A stretch of DNA of 64,000 nt. It comes from Crotalaria pallida (taxonomy: Eukaryota; Streptophyta; Magnoliopsida; Fabales; Fabaceae). Of the stretch, positions 48,610 through 59,969 are shown in pieces. The notes under the pieces were generated by a model. That model was not told the DNA's origin and ran no database searches. It saw only the letters and a list, made by a program, of their open reading frames with translations. Made by a program: the position numbers and the translations under genes. The stretch covers positions 89,857,001 through 89,921,000 of the forward strand of contig CM075656.1 of assembly GCA_037953625.1 (NCBI GenBank). Direction: 5' to 3'. The number at the start of each line of letters is the position of its first letter. Within the stretch, counting starts at the first letter, position 1.

Positions 48610-51018
48610 ATTTCTCACTACATAGTACAACACATGATGAACCTGTTCATTATACTGCATTTTTTTTGGCATATCTCTTGTTTGATCCAAGCTCATTGAT
48701 ATTTTATAGGTTTTTATCCCCGACTATAATGTCTCTGTTGCTGAATTGGTTATTCCAGGGGCTGATCTTTCTCAACATTTAAGGTTTGTAAATTAAGTGC
48801 TCATTTAGTATGGTGCTTTTTTGGTGCTCGTCCATTTTACTGATTAGCATATTAGTGAAATGCTTGATATTTTTCATGCTCATAATGATCTAGAAAGAGC
48901 AGAAAGTTTAAATAAAAGAGATGGAGAATGAAGACAGACCAAGTAATGGGGACAATGTACAGCTGGAATAGCTTTTGTGAAAGATACATATGTTGATAGA
49001 ATTGAATTTGAGTTATAACTTATGTCCCCTTTATTTCAATCAGTTTGAGCAAGAAGGTACACGGTCAACCAACTGTTTCAACTTTCAAGACTAACTCATG
49101 GTCTTCATGTTCTTTGTGATTTTTAGGCTCCTGAACGTTAATGTAATATTGTATTTACATATACCACATTGCCTGCAGGATTGTGTGCTTAACAACCCTA
49201 TTTTTACTAAATATTTTATACATTCAGACTTTTTTTAAAATATATAATATAGTTTCTAGAAGTGCAGTGCTGGATTGTTGCATATTGACATCAAGAATTA
49301 TCTTACAGCACTGCAGGACATGAAGCATCAGGAACTGGAAGCATGAAATTTTTGATGAATGGATGTTTACTTTTGGGTACAGCAGATGGATCCATGGTAG
49401 AAATAATCGAAGAAATAGGGTTGGATAACTTGGTGAGTGTTTAGTTATATGATGTTTTTGTGTTACTTAACAGATATACACTCTTATAAAAATTGAGAAA
49501 GATTCTCAAATTAGAAACTTAAAAATCAGGTAATGTAGACATCTTTCCTAGGTTGCCTATATCTATAGCTCTTGCTTTTTCTATGATTCTGCGTGGGAGA
49601 TGTGCTGATCTATCTTTCGTAAAGTATCCTGCTTTGGCGAAGGGATAGAATCATATACTGTTTGGCTTGACTGAACTCAGTCTTGGCTTCTTGTTTGCCT
49701 AACTAAAAAGAAAATTTTATTTCAAATTCATGCTTTATGAATAATTGTAATATCTTAACATAATGGACACTTTCCTTGATCTTTCATTGTAACTTGTCTT
49801 TCATTCATGTTAACAATATTCATGTTAAACAACTTAAGTTCAAAATTTAATCACATGTTTCAGTTTATCTTTGGTGCCAATGTGCAAGAAGTTGCTGAAC
49901 TACGTGAGCAAGGGTCTACTTTGAAAGTACCCCTACAATTTGCACGTGTTTTGAGGTATGAACAATTTTTTCCTCCTTTAAAGAAAGAACAAGTGGGTTA
50001 TTAACTAATGCAGATAAATTCTCTGATCACAATTTAGTCATTGATTTATGAACACATTATTCAGTGGCTACTAGTAGTACGCTTGATAAAAAATAGGCTT
50101 AATTATGTCTCAGGTCCCTGAAGTTTGGGGTACTTTTGCCAGATACCCTTATTTTTTTTCAATGTCTGACTCCCCGAAGTTACTCATGGGTTTGTCATAT
50201 ACCCCTACTACCAATTCTGACCAATTTTGATGATATGTAACATCGGAATCCTGATCAAACGCAGGAGGTTAAACACCTGGGGGCCGTGGGCGAAGATCCT
50301 TTTTTTAAAAAATTTAAAAAACTTAATATTTTTATATTTTTAGTTAAATAAAAAAAGAATTGAAGAGAGAAGTCGTCTTCGCCCGTGTGACATCATGCGA
50401 CACTAGATTACCAACCTCCTGCGTCGAACCAGGATTCTGATTCTACATATCATCGAAATTGGCTAGAATTGGTAGTAGGTGTATATGACAAATCCAGAAG
50501 TAACTTTGGGGAGTCAAACATTGAAAAAAAAAAATATCTGACAAAATTATCTCAAACTTCAGGAACTTGTGGCATAATTAAGCCTAAAAAATATAGATCA
50601 ATCAATCATTCAGATTTTATTTTCTTGTGATTGCCTGCGATTAATATGATACTTCAATCAGGATGGTTCGAGACGGATATTTTGGCCATAAAGACTACTT
50701 CCAATCCTTGTGTGACACGGTGGAAGTTGGAAATGATTTCTACCTTCTTGGCTCTGATTTCGGGAGTTACCTTGAGGCTCAGGTACTTGTATATTCTGTC
50801 GAGGAGTCTCCAAACATACCTTTTTTTTTCTTTCAGGAGTTAACCTTGCTGGTGTGTGATAACAGGCTGCTGCTGATAAAGCATTTGTAGAACAGGAGAA
50901 GTGGACCAAGATGAGTATCCTTAGTGTTGCTGGCTCTGGGAGATTTAGCAGTGACAGGACTATTCAAGAGTATGCTGAGAGTACATGGAAAATTGATCCT
51001 TGCCGATGCCCTTTCTAA
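39677..51018 (+). CDS. ACT domain-alpha-glucan phosphorylase fusion, probably plastidial
   Basis: Twenty-two exons, all in frame (about 1012 residues): 39677-40381, 41127-41241, 42140-42240, 42375-42466, 43061-43196, 43325-43393, 43614-43715, 44021-44119, 44544-44657, 45019-45225, 45603-45710, 46730-46825, 46915-46971, 47497-47643, 47747-47806, 47895-47999, 48348-48509, 48710-48783, 49309-49432, 49864-49955, 50662-50782, 50866-51018. Residues 1-75 are Ser/Pro/Arg-rich like a plastid transit peptide. Residues 83-154 form an ACT domain (FEIRARNRIGLLQVITRVFK, VEFDGDFFVKKFFVTDSHGN). GT35 phosphorylase follows: ALGNGGLARLSACQMDSLAT, LNDTHPSLSIAEVMRVLVDE, YKTNGV, VKRIHEYKRQLLN, IGGKAAPGYE and the PLP-lysine motif ASGTGSMKFLMNG (Lys863). 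The family releases glucose-1-phosphate from alpha-1,4-glucans with phosphate. The roughly 80-residue insert of plastid Pho1 is absent. ACT domains usually sense small ligands, often amino acids, so allosteric control is inferred. Confidence 0.9.
47034..47078. repeat. TG/TA microsatellite in phosphorylase intron 13
   Basis: A run of alternating TG with a few TA and CAG interruptions (GTGTGTGTGTGTGTCAGTGT). It is intronic with no predicted role. Confidence 0.8.
48577..48607. repeat. Long poly-T run in phosphorylase intron 17
   Basis: About 31 consecutive T residues, 70 bases after the donor site of exon 17. It may be slippery for replication or sequencing, so its length is uncertain. Confidence 0.9.
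50096..50584. mobile_element. Mutator-type MITE in the next-to-last (21st... 20th-21st exon) phosphorylase intron
   Basis: The element lies between phosphorylase exons 20 and 21, 77 bp upstream of exon 21. It is 489 bp with long inverted repeats, GGCTTAATTATGTCTCAGGT at the left and the complement CCTTGAAC/CATAATTAAGCC type end at the right, extending imperfectly for over 100 bp per arm. The flanks carry a perfect 9-bp direct repeat TAAAAAATA (50087-50095 and 50585-50593), the target size of Mutator-like elements. It has no coding sequence. Confidence 0.85.
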
Positions 51019-51261
51019 TATCCAGTGTTCCACTCGATATGTATCTATACATAGAAGTGTTCCTTAGAATTTCTATTTTGTTTGGATAGCTAGAAGAAAT
51101 GAAAGTTGTGTTCAGAATCAACTGATAATTGCTCATGTATTATAGTGAGATAAAAAGAATCTTAATGCGGTAATACCTCGACCCAGGAATAAATTCAGTA
51201 CCCTATATGATAGTCATATTCTAGCTTAGGGAATTAAACTTATGCAGGTGCTTATTAAATA

Positions 51262-51822
51262 TAGGTTTATTTAACCTTTTACTCCCTTAACTTAAGATGC
51301 TCTTTTGGAATTGGTGCTTGAATTTTTTTTCAATGCTGTGGGTCCCTGAACTTTATTCAAATTTTGGAAATGGTCCTTTCGTTACTTAAGTGATGATATA
51401 GTCGACGACATGTCATGTCATTGTCACAATATCGATGAGTGATGTGTTATGTAGCGTCACGTAACACTATATGATTTTTTTATTAAAAAAAAATCATTTC
51501 TTTTAAAAATTATTAAAAGATTCGATTTTCTTTTTAAAAAAATAATGTCATGGAGTAACAAAAGTTTCACAATCAAAATTTTTATATGATCAATATTTGA
51601 CTAAAATAAAATGTGAATTAAATTAGGGTATTTCACACTTAAATTCTCGTTTATAAAAAGAAAAAGGTATTTTTAGAAAAATTTAATGTTATAGATAAAG
51701 TGAATAAGGTGTTTATAATAAATTATGGTATTGATACATTATGGACATAGACTAAAAACAAAATATGAACTAAAGTAAGGACTAAAAGCTAAAAAAAAAC
51801 TTGAGGGACTAAAATAAAAATT
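51262..51822. repeat. Dispersed repeat with 'GGACTAAAA' units downstream of the phosphorylase
   Basis: The left part (TTTAACCTTTTACTCCC, GGTCCCTGAACTTTATTC) and right part (GGACTAAAAGCTAAAAAAAA, GAGGGACTAAAATAAAAATT) resemble the repeat at 14892-15203 but are more diverged. No terminal duplication was found. Confidence 0.4.
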
Positions 51823-51825
51823 ACC

Positions 51826-52102
51826 TTGTTAACGGCTTTCCCTCCTTTTTCTCCCTATATATTCAGTCCTTATTCGTCCACTACTTCATTCATTTTCGCT
51901 TTTGCATTTTCTCACATACACTTCCCTGTTCACGATCATTCATTCTACACCTTCTCTCACATACACTCTTTCTTCAATTCTTTCTTTCTCTCTCTCCCTC
52001 TTCCAAGTGGTGAAGGCTAAGTTACACCAAATTTTCTTTTAGTGTTCTCAGATACCACTACTTTTACCTATTATAACACGTTTTGCAAGTTATTTATATT
52101 AA
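51826..52102. other. Pyrimidine-rich stretch, no gene supported
   Basis: CT-rich sequence with TATATATTCAG near 51855 and repeated 'CACATACACT' motifs, ending in a short GAAGTGGTGAAGG-like element. It looks like the promoter/leader of a gene whose body is absent, or chance composition. No coding claim is made. Confidence 0.25.
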
Positions 52103-53158
52103 CTAGTCCCCAACCCCGTGCGATGCACGAGAGAAATATGAAATCGATAAAACTTTTCATAAGTTGCAATTAATATTAGTTTTAATATATTGATAAAACA
52201 TTTCACAAAGTTACAATTAATATTAGAGTAAATTTTACTTGTTTCGACCATTACCTGTGTCCGGAAGAATATATTTTTAAAAAATATTAGATTTTTTAAC
52301 CCAAAGCATTTTTTTTAATATATTAGATTTATGAAAATTAAAAAAAACAGAGCATAAAAAATCGGTGCATGGTAGAAGCACCCTTGTTTTAGATTTTACT
52401 TGTTTGGACCATTACCTGTGTCCGGAAGAATATAATAAAAAAAATTCAAATCCAAATAACAAAAACATGTACATAAAAAGAACACAGAAAAGCCATAGCA
52501 TGTTTTTTTTAATATATTAGATTTATGGAAATAAAAAAAATAAAAAAAGAACCGGAGCAGCAAAAACCGGTGCATGGTAGAAACACACTTGTGGCCTTGT
52601 TTTATATTTTACTTGTTTGGACCATTACTTGTGTCCGGAAGAATATAATAAAAAAAATTCAAATCCAAATAACAAAAACATGTACATAAAAAGAACACAG
52701 AAAACTCAAAGCATTTTTTTTAATATAATTAGATTTATGTAAAAAAAAAAAGAGTCGGAGCACCAAAAACTGGTGCATGGTAGAAGCACCCATATTTCAT
52801 TTTTTACTTGTTTGGACCATTACCTTTATCCGAAAGAATATAATAAAAAAATTCAAATCCAAATAACAAAAACATGTACATAAAAAGAACACAGAAAATA
52901 ACAATCATATTTTTTTAATATATTATATTTATTAAAATAAAAAAAAGAGCCGGAGCACCAAAAACTGGTGCATGGTAGAAGCACTCTTGTACTGTTTGGA
53001 CTGGATAGTCTAAACAGGAGAAAGGAGAAAGTAGTAAAAAAAAGGATGAGAGAATATGCAAGAATAAAAAACAAAAAAAAAAAAAAAAAGAAGAAAGGTG
53101 GAATGGGCGGGATTTTGGGTTTGTGGGGGGAAACTTTGGTAATTTATATATAGATAGA
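52103..53158 (-). mobile_element. Non-autonomous Helitron with four tandem repeats
   Basis: On the minus strand the 5' end is TCTATCTATATATAAATTAC (starting at 53158 after host A). The 3' end has the palindrome CTCGTGCATCGCACGGGG followed by TTGGGGA and CTAG (ending at 52103), then host T. These are Helitron hallmarks with an A/T insertion site. The 1056-bp element is mostly four tandem copies of a 160-215 bp unit and encodes nothing. Confidence 0.8.
52236..52985. repeat. Four tandem units of about 160-215 bp inside the Helitron
   Basis: Each unit starts ACTTGTTTGGACCATTAC (52236, 52398, 52611, 52806), continues with a TCCGGAAGAATATAATAAAA block and ends with GGTGCATGGTAGAAGCAC. Unit lengths differ by internal deletions. 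The first unit is the shortest and most diverged. Confidence 0.85.
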
Positions 53159-53381
53159 TTATTATTAATTAAAAAAACAAAAAGGGTTTATTTGCAAAAC
53201 ACGGAAGAAGTTCTTCCATAAGTGAGAAAAACACTGAGAAAGGGTTTCCATCACCTAGGAAAAACAAAACGCTCCCCTTTTCGATCGAAGCAAGACCGGA
53301 AGAGAACGACGGCTTCAACACAGAGAAGGCAGAAATCGTGTGAAAGAGGAAGAGAATTTCGGAAAAGAGAGATAGCGGATC

Positions 53382-53475
53382 AATGTCAGAGGGAAGGTGT
53401 GAGACGGTTTCGATATCGGAGAGACGGCTCACCATAAGCGGATCTGAAGATGGTAACTCATTGCATCCGGGTATG
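53382..53475 (+). pseudogene. Possible orphan first exon
   Basis: After a purine-rich leader-like stretch (53165-53381), ATG 53382 opens a frame reading MSEGRCETVSISERRLTISG and then SEDGNSLHPG, ending at a plausible donor (CCGG|GTATGG, near 53472). I do not recognise the protein. I found no convincing second exon before 55800. It could be the 5' remnant of a gene or chance. Confidence 0.3.
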
Positions 53476-55828
53476 GTGGTGAGAGTTCTTGCTAATCAAT
53501 TTAAATTCTCATTCTTGCTCATGCTTGCAAAAATCTAAAAAGGTTTTTCTTCCTCTTCCTCTCTTTCCTCGCTAGGATATTGATATTGCTAATAAAGTGG
53601 CTTGCTCATATGACTTTATTTTGCATTATACAGTATATCTTTTGAAAAAGAAAAACAAAAAACAAAAGGTGCCCTTATATTTATTGATGAACTCATAATG
53701 CCCATGAATGCACCATCTAATAAACCACCTTGTAAAGTTGATGGATCAATTTGAAAAAGCTCATCACCATTCGAACCTTGTAAGATGCTTTTACTGTTTT
53801 ATGAGATCTTATGCTATAGGGATAATTAAACAAAGAGGAGTTTGATTCAAACTAAATTCTCTATCTCAGAACTAGGAATGAAAATAATAAAAGCAACAGT
53901 ACTAGCTAGCAGGTGGTCTAAGACTCCCATTTACAAAATTGTCGTCTCAAACTTAATTGGGAAAAAAGAAAATCCTAGTTTCCATTACAAGGTTGCATCT
54001 GCATTGCTTTTAGGCAGCTTTCTAATATGTTCTATAGCAAAAAACCACCCCTTAGTACAGCTCTGGTTTAATGTTTTAGGGGTTAATCTTTTCCAATAAA
54101 AACTTCACCTAATCTCTTGCTAGGGTCACCAACCAATGGATTAAAAGCATGCATAAGTTGTTGGAAGCTCAAAACAAAGAGATAAAGGTAGTATCAGTAT
54201 TAGTATGGTCACTACTCTGTGGTCCATGATCTAACAATCTGTAACTGAAATTGTTCCTTTCAGTTAGTCCCTGTGCATCCAATACAAACAAAGTCTTTGT
54301 TGTTGTGAAAGGGTTATGACCACTAGCTAGCTAGGATGAATCTGAATATAATATACCCTTTTGTAAAGTAGGGCAACAAGGGTATAATTGTTTCTATCTT
54401 GCAAATAAAGTATAATTAAATATCCATTAATAGTGATTAATTAATAGATACAATGGTGTTCATACGTTGAATCTGCAGGCTGGAATATATATTATTACCT
54501 AACTATCTGTAACTTTGCTGGCTGAAACGGTACGATTACAGATCAAAGGTTTAATGAATTGATGAGTGATGAGTGACATGCTCTATATTAGCAATATCAG
54601 TATCCTAATCCTCATACTTTAAATTGATAATTTAAAACACTAAGATAATCCTCATACTTTAGAATTAAATTTCGGTCATGGCTGTGGCTTAAAGGGGCTA
54701 TGCTGTTATGCTGATAGTTATGTCAGTCATGGCTTGTACCAATGTTGCAGGTAGTGCAATTCTTGGGGTTATGTTGTTTCAATGATATGGGCAGTCTTAA
54801 TCTCATATTGTTTTGTTGTGTTTTTGGCTGCCAGTATTGGCTTCATGCTATTTTTAACATTATGCGTTTTGGTAGGATGTATGTGATTGAACTGTACTGG
54901 TTTTTTTCTATATTCTCTGGTTTATTGCCTTTAGGCTGCTTTGTATTGACATTGTATTGGCGGAGAAATATATCTTATGCTTCTCTTATTGTTGGAATTA
55001 AATTTTGTCTTATCAAAAAAATAATAAATTCATCCTGGTTCTGCGAGTAACAAGTATTATTTATGTTTGATGGTGGTTGAATTTGGTCATTCGCTGTCTT
55101 CCTATCTTGCTTCTGAATTTCTGCTGTCATGTTGTTGTTGCTACTGCTGTCTTGCTGGTGAAACATGAAGTGCAGAAGCTCTCAGGAGTTAATGGCTTAT
55201 GATAACTATATGAAATTTGAATATTTGAATATTTATTTTTCTTTTGGTGTTTTGTTGAATGATGAATTCAGTTTAAAATCATTAGCTCTTTCCGAGATTC
55301 AATAGATAAAAGGTTTTTATTTATATTGTTCTTCATTGCTTAGGATTATGTGACTATATGTATCAAGTCCTTTTTTTTTAAGATCACTGGAAGATATATC
55401 AAATCCTTTTTTTTTTTAAGAGTCAATACATCCTTTATAAAAGATCAATAAATTTTGGAGGATTTCAGGAAATTTTATATATACATTATTTGATCAATAA
55501 GTTTCTGAACCAGAATTCCTTATGCTTATTGCTAAATTTGAATTCCCGTAGATAGAGAAGCTGTTATTTCCAATTCATACCCTCACCAAAGTCTCTGAGT
55601 AATTGGACTTTACAAAGTCTTTAATGATATACAAATCGATCCAAGAAAACAAAAAATCAACAGATATTACATTTTGTGAGGAGTTATTTATTATATCAAT
55701 TGCTGTGTTAATCTTATATACATGCTTTCCAATATGATGATTTCTGTGTTGTCCTTGCTGCTTAGTATAACTTTCCACTTGACTTCTACACACATACCTG
55801 CACACATACAAAAAAGGCATTTTTGCTG
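53476..55828. other. Mostly featureless spacer, possible LINE 3' tail
   Basis: AT-rich sequence. About 54730-55027 is T/G-rich and ends in 'TTTTGTCTTATCAAAAAAAT', the look of a plant LINE 3' UTR with an A-rich tail, but no reverse-transcriptase sequence is present. No other gene is supported. Confidence 0.35.
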
Positions 55829-56045
55829 GATATTTGCTGATGTGGATGACAGTGGTGATGAGGTCGACAAAGGACCCAATGCTGCAGAAGCTCTCAGAGC
55901 CCAGGTGAATGCAGAGGGAAGGGAAGAGCATACATCTTCTTCTAGCAGTAGCAGTAGTGGTAGTAGTGAAAGCGGTAGTGGTAGTGGAAGCACCAGCAGC
56001 AGTGATAGCGAAGCTAGTGATGAAGACTCAGTTAACTCAATCTAA
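55829..56045 (+). pseudogene. Terminal-exon fragment resembling plant ELL-associated factor (EAF)
   Basis: About 65 codons read ADVDDSGDEVDKGPNAAEAL, RAQVNAEGREEHTSSSSSSS and a Ser/Gly/Asp tail ending SDEDSVNSI, then TAA. From memory this matches the acidic Ser-rich C-terminus of plant EAF-like proteins, which associate with the transcription elongation machinery. The conserved N-terminal EAF domain is not found upstream in this window. The expected acceptor before the exon reads TTTTTGCTGG instead of a GCAG-type site and the next codons look shifted by an extra T, so it is probably a decayed fragment. Confidence 0.45.
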
Positions 56046-56564
56046 GATGTGTCTGTATATATCATATTTTATTTTGCTTTCCCAGCTTTTCTGGGGTGTG
56101 AAATTTAATTTGCTAGTTGGCAGTTAAGTTAGTTTACATTGTAGCAATGTGGGAAAATTTACCCTTGTTTGAGAGGAGTCCGATTTGGATTCTTCCCAGT
56201 TGTAAGACTTTGATAATAGAGAGTTTTGTTAGAGAAATGAAGATACAAAAATAATTTTAAATACAAGTATGTTCTAGAGGATGTTCTTGTGACAAGGAAA
56301 CCTGGAATTTATGAACCATCACCATCATGAATTTCTGCACATGATTTTTTTTTTCCATTGATTTTCTAGAGGATGTTCTTGTAACAAGGAAACCTGGAAT
56401 TTGCAATGTGGGGCCTAGAAAAATTGAGGTAGAAGCAGCCTTCGAGATTGATAGTAATTGAATTTGAGTGATTTTTTTTCCAGTACATGCGATTTTTTTT
56501 TGGTTTTCAGTTTTTTGTCCGGTTTTGAGGTTTTTAATTGGTCCGGGTCGGTTTTGAACATCCC

Positions 56565-56680
56565 TACTAAAAAGTGTTAAATAAATAACTGTGTTTATGG
56601 AAAGATGTAATTAATGGTCATTGAAAATTGGTAAAAATGTCAAAAGGGTCTTATATTTAATAACAGAGATAGTATAATTT
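56565..56680. repeat. Partial Stowaway MITE
   Basis: The segment 'AAAAAGTGTTAAATAAATAA' through 'AAAAGGGTCTTATATTTAAT' matches the right half of the element at 12870-13142. The left half is missing. Confidence 0.6.
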
Positions 56681-58583
56681 AAATTGAATTAAATTAATTT
56701 TTAGATAAAATATAAATTATTAAATTATAGTAAAGTTAATTAGTTCTTAAATAAAATTAACTAATTAAAAAATAAACTAATTTTTCATGAAATTTTTTTA
56801 AGAATATATATATATATATATTAAAATTGTTAAATATAAATTAAATTATTGCTCTCGGTAAAGATGTAGGATGTCAATTACAAGGGTCTTATCCGAATTA
56901 TAACTCTAGTTTTTTATCTACACCCCTTTGATCAAAGATACATCAATAAAAGAAATTATTCGATTTGCACCGGCTAGGATCATGATAACCTAATTACTTG
57001 ATTTGTATTCCGAGATCAAAAATACTTCAATAGAAAAAATTATTTGATTTACACTTGCAAATGTGATAATAACCCTAGTTGCTTGATTTGCATCCTTTAG
57101 GCAGTATATACTTCGATAGAATAAATTGTTTAATTTACACCTTAATCCTAGTTATTTGATTTGCACCCCTTAGGTCAGAGATACTTCAATACAATAAATT
57201 ATTTGATTTACTACCACATATGTTATAATAACCTCATTTACTTGATAATTTGTATCCCTTATGTCAGAGACAATCAAATAGAAGAAAATTTTTGATTTAA
57301 AACCTCAAAGATGATGATAACCCTGGTTACTTCCCTAAGTCATAGACACTTCAATAAACTTTTGATTCATGCATGCCTCAAGAGTCATGATAACCCTAAT
57401 TACTTGATTCACATCTCATAGATCAACGATACTCCAATAGAAGAAAATAATTGATTTATACCCATGAAAAACCTGATATGAGAAAATTGCTTCATTTAGA
57501 TATTATTTGATGCATTTATATATTTAGTGAAATTAGAATATATGATTTTTTTTAAATAAAAAATTATACTCCCTCAATTTCAATTTTTTTTGCCTATTAG
57601 ATTTTTTTTTGGTCCGTATTTCATTTTTTTTTGCCTATTAGATTTGAGCACACATATTAAAAAAATGTTATTTATTGTAAATTTTATATGTATTTTGTTA
57701 GAAATGTCCCTATTTAATTTGTATTGAAAATTGTAGTACTCCATTCGTCTTTCTACATAAGACCATTTTGGTAAATTTCATATCCATTAAGAAAGTATTA
57801 AAAATCTAAAAAGTGTTAAGTAAATAGAGGTGTTTGTGGAAAGAAATAATTAATTGAAAATTGATATATGATTAAATAGGAAAAATACAAGTCTCAAAAA
57901 TGTCCTATATGCAGGGACAGAAGGAGTAGTATTTAATTTTTTTATTAAAGAATTTGTTTATTAATTAATGTATAGTGATTTAAGGAATGAGAGTGAGTAA
58001 AAGTAAAATTAATGAGGAGTAAGAGAAATAACTCAATGAATGGTTAAAATTGGGAAAAAAATGTTTATACATTGAAATTCTAAAATAACAAAATTATGGA
58101 AAAGATTTGGAATAGTATTAGTAGCATCGATAATTTAAAATATATATATATATATATATATAATTTTATTTATTACTTATCAATAAAAAAATTTAAATGC
58201 AAACAATAAATAATTTTATTTATTACTTATTAATAAAAAAATTTAAATACAAATAACAAATAAGCTCATTATTGAGGTCCATATTTGCAAATCCATTAAA
58301 TCCATGCATGTTACTTATCCAATAGGTTACAGGTAAACACAATTATTTAATTAACACATGGTGTATCTAAACACCAAATAAATTTGGTATTTTTTAGCCA
58401 ACACCATGAATAGTTGGTTTTCTGTTGAAGGCGAGCCTTACTGAGTTCTTATTTTCTGTTTTGCGTCACTTTTTTTTTCCTACAAATTAATTATGACATA
58501 AATAATAAGAAATTGTTCTCTCTCCCCCCTCTATCACACACACAAGTGAATACAGTTGAATAAGGGTAATGGAACCTCTTTTC
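56681..58583. other. AT-rich spacer with short diverged tandem units and a deleted Stowaway
   Basis: About 56880-57480 contains roughly eight diverged copies of a 60-80 bp unit built around 'ATACTTCAATAGAAxAAATTATTTGATTTxCACC' and 'ATGATAACCCTAATTACTTG'. A 188-bp internally deleted Stowaway (57739-57926, TA-flanked) follows. AT microsatellites occur at 56807 and 58140. No gene is seen. Confidence 0.55.
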
Positions 58584-59512
58584 AAAGAGTTTTACTTTTC
58601 GGTCCCATTACTGAAATTTTGGCCTCAATTTCGTATTTTCATGGACAAAATTACCCTTAATGCGTTTTAAATTTCAGTCTTCCCATACACGAAAATATTC
58701 CGTGATGTGTGACGCGGAAATATTCCATTATGTATGAGGTGGAAACACATTTTGTATTTTTCGTCTACCATGAGAGGTAAACACATTGCTCATATGGTGA
58801 CCTCATAGTTCATTGCGTGGCTAGAAGAGAAAGCTAGATTGCCATCTAGGCAGCGTAATGCTAGAGATAGCTTCCTTTTGCCTCTTCCTCCATTCCTTCA
58901 TGATAAAACTAGTACCTTGTGGCATGAACTAAGGTGATTTACTCTACATTTTTCCATTTTTATTTATGCTCTTTGTTAACTTTGTATTTCTTGTTCTTCG
59001 TTTATTCTCTTGATAAAATGGTAAAGTAAGCTTTATTTATTATTTCTCCTAACCATTTTCAAATTGTTTTGCCACTAGCTGTTTTGCGGAGGGTGGCTAC
59101 AAGATGGTAACCTACGATGTAGTGGTTGAATATTGAATATAGACAGCAAGTGTGAGTGGAGAACAGAAATTACTTTGACCATTTGACCTAATGTTGGTCT
59201 TTTGGTGTATGGAAGATGTAGTGGCATAGGGTTCAAGGGTATCTAAGATTTCCATGTTTGATATGAAGGTAGGTATGCAAGAAGGACATAAATGGTAACT
59301 TTAGTGCACTAGCTGTTCTAAACTTGGAAGGATTTTTTTTTCGTCTCACGGTAAACGGAAAGCATTTTAAATGTGTTTCTGTCTTGTACATCACAGAATA
59401 TTTCCGTCTCTGGGCAGACAGAAATTTAAAAGGCACTGAGATCAATTTTATCTATGAAAATATGAAATGAAGCCAAAATTTCAGTAATGGGGACCGAAAA
59501 GTAAAACTCTTT
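58584..59512. mobile_element. TIR element with about 60-bp inverted ends
   Basis: The left end AAAGAGTTTTACTTTTCGGT, followed by CCCATTACTGAAATTTTGGC, is matched by the inverted right end AAAGAGTTTTACTTTTCGGT, CCCCATTACTGAAATTTTGG. The interior (about 800 bp) encodes nothing recognisable. The long TIRs suggest a Mutator-type element, but no 9-bp target duplication was found. Confidence 0.65.
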
Positions 59513-59969
59513 TTCAAATGAGTGAGTGTAACGTCATGAGCCTATGTTATAGCCGTATTTTGTTAGGGTTTTGATTTTCTAACCTCTTGTTGTGTTTTTG
59601 ACCCTTTAAATTTTTTTTTTCTAAAATGCCCTTTTCTCCAAAAAAAACTCTTTAATAACTTTATTAATAACTTTGTAACTGAAATTTGCAATGTGATCAA
59701 GATTGGGGTCGAGGGAGATCAACCTGTGACGAATAGGAGGATTTAAGCGTAAATGCATAAATGAGATCATTGTGCAGACTCAAGGAGGTAAACACTCGTG
59801 TTTTAAACATTTTGTTTTATATAAGAATTAAACATTTTGTTTTATATAAGAATTGAATCATCCTTATATGTTTGTTTGTTTTTTTTAATAATCTGCAGAG
59901 GGTGATTTCATTGGTTACATGGCTTCAAAACTTGCTTTTTCAGCTTTTCTTGCTGCTGCTAGGGCTATC

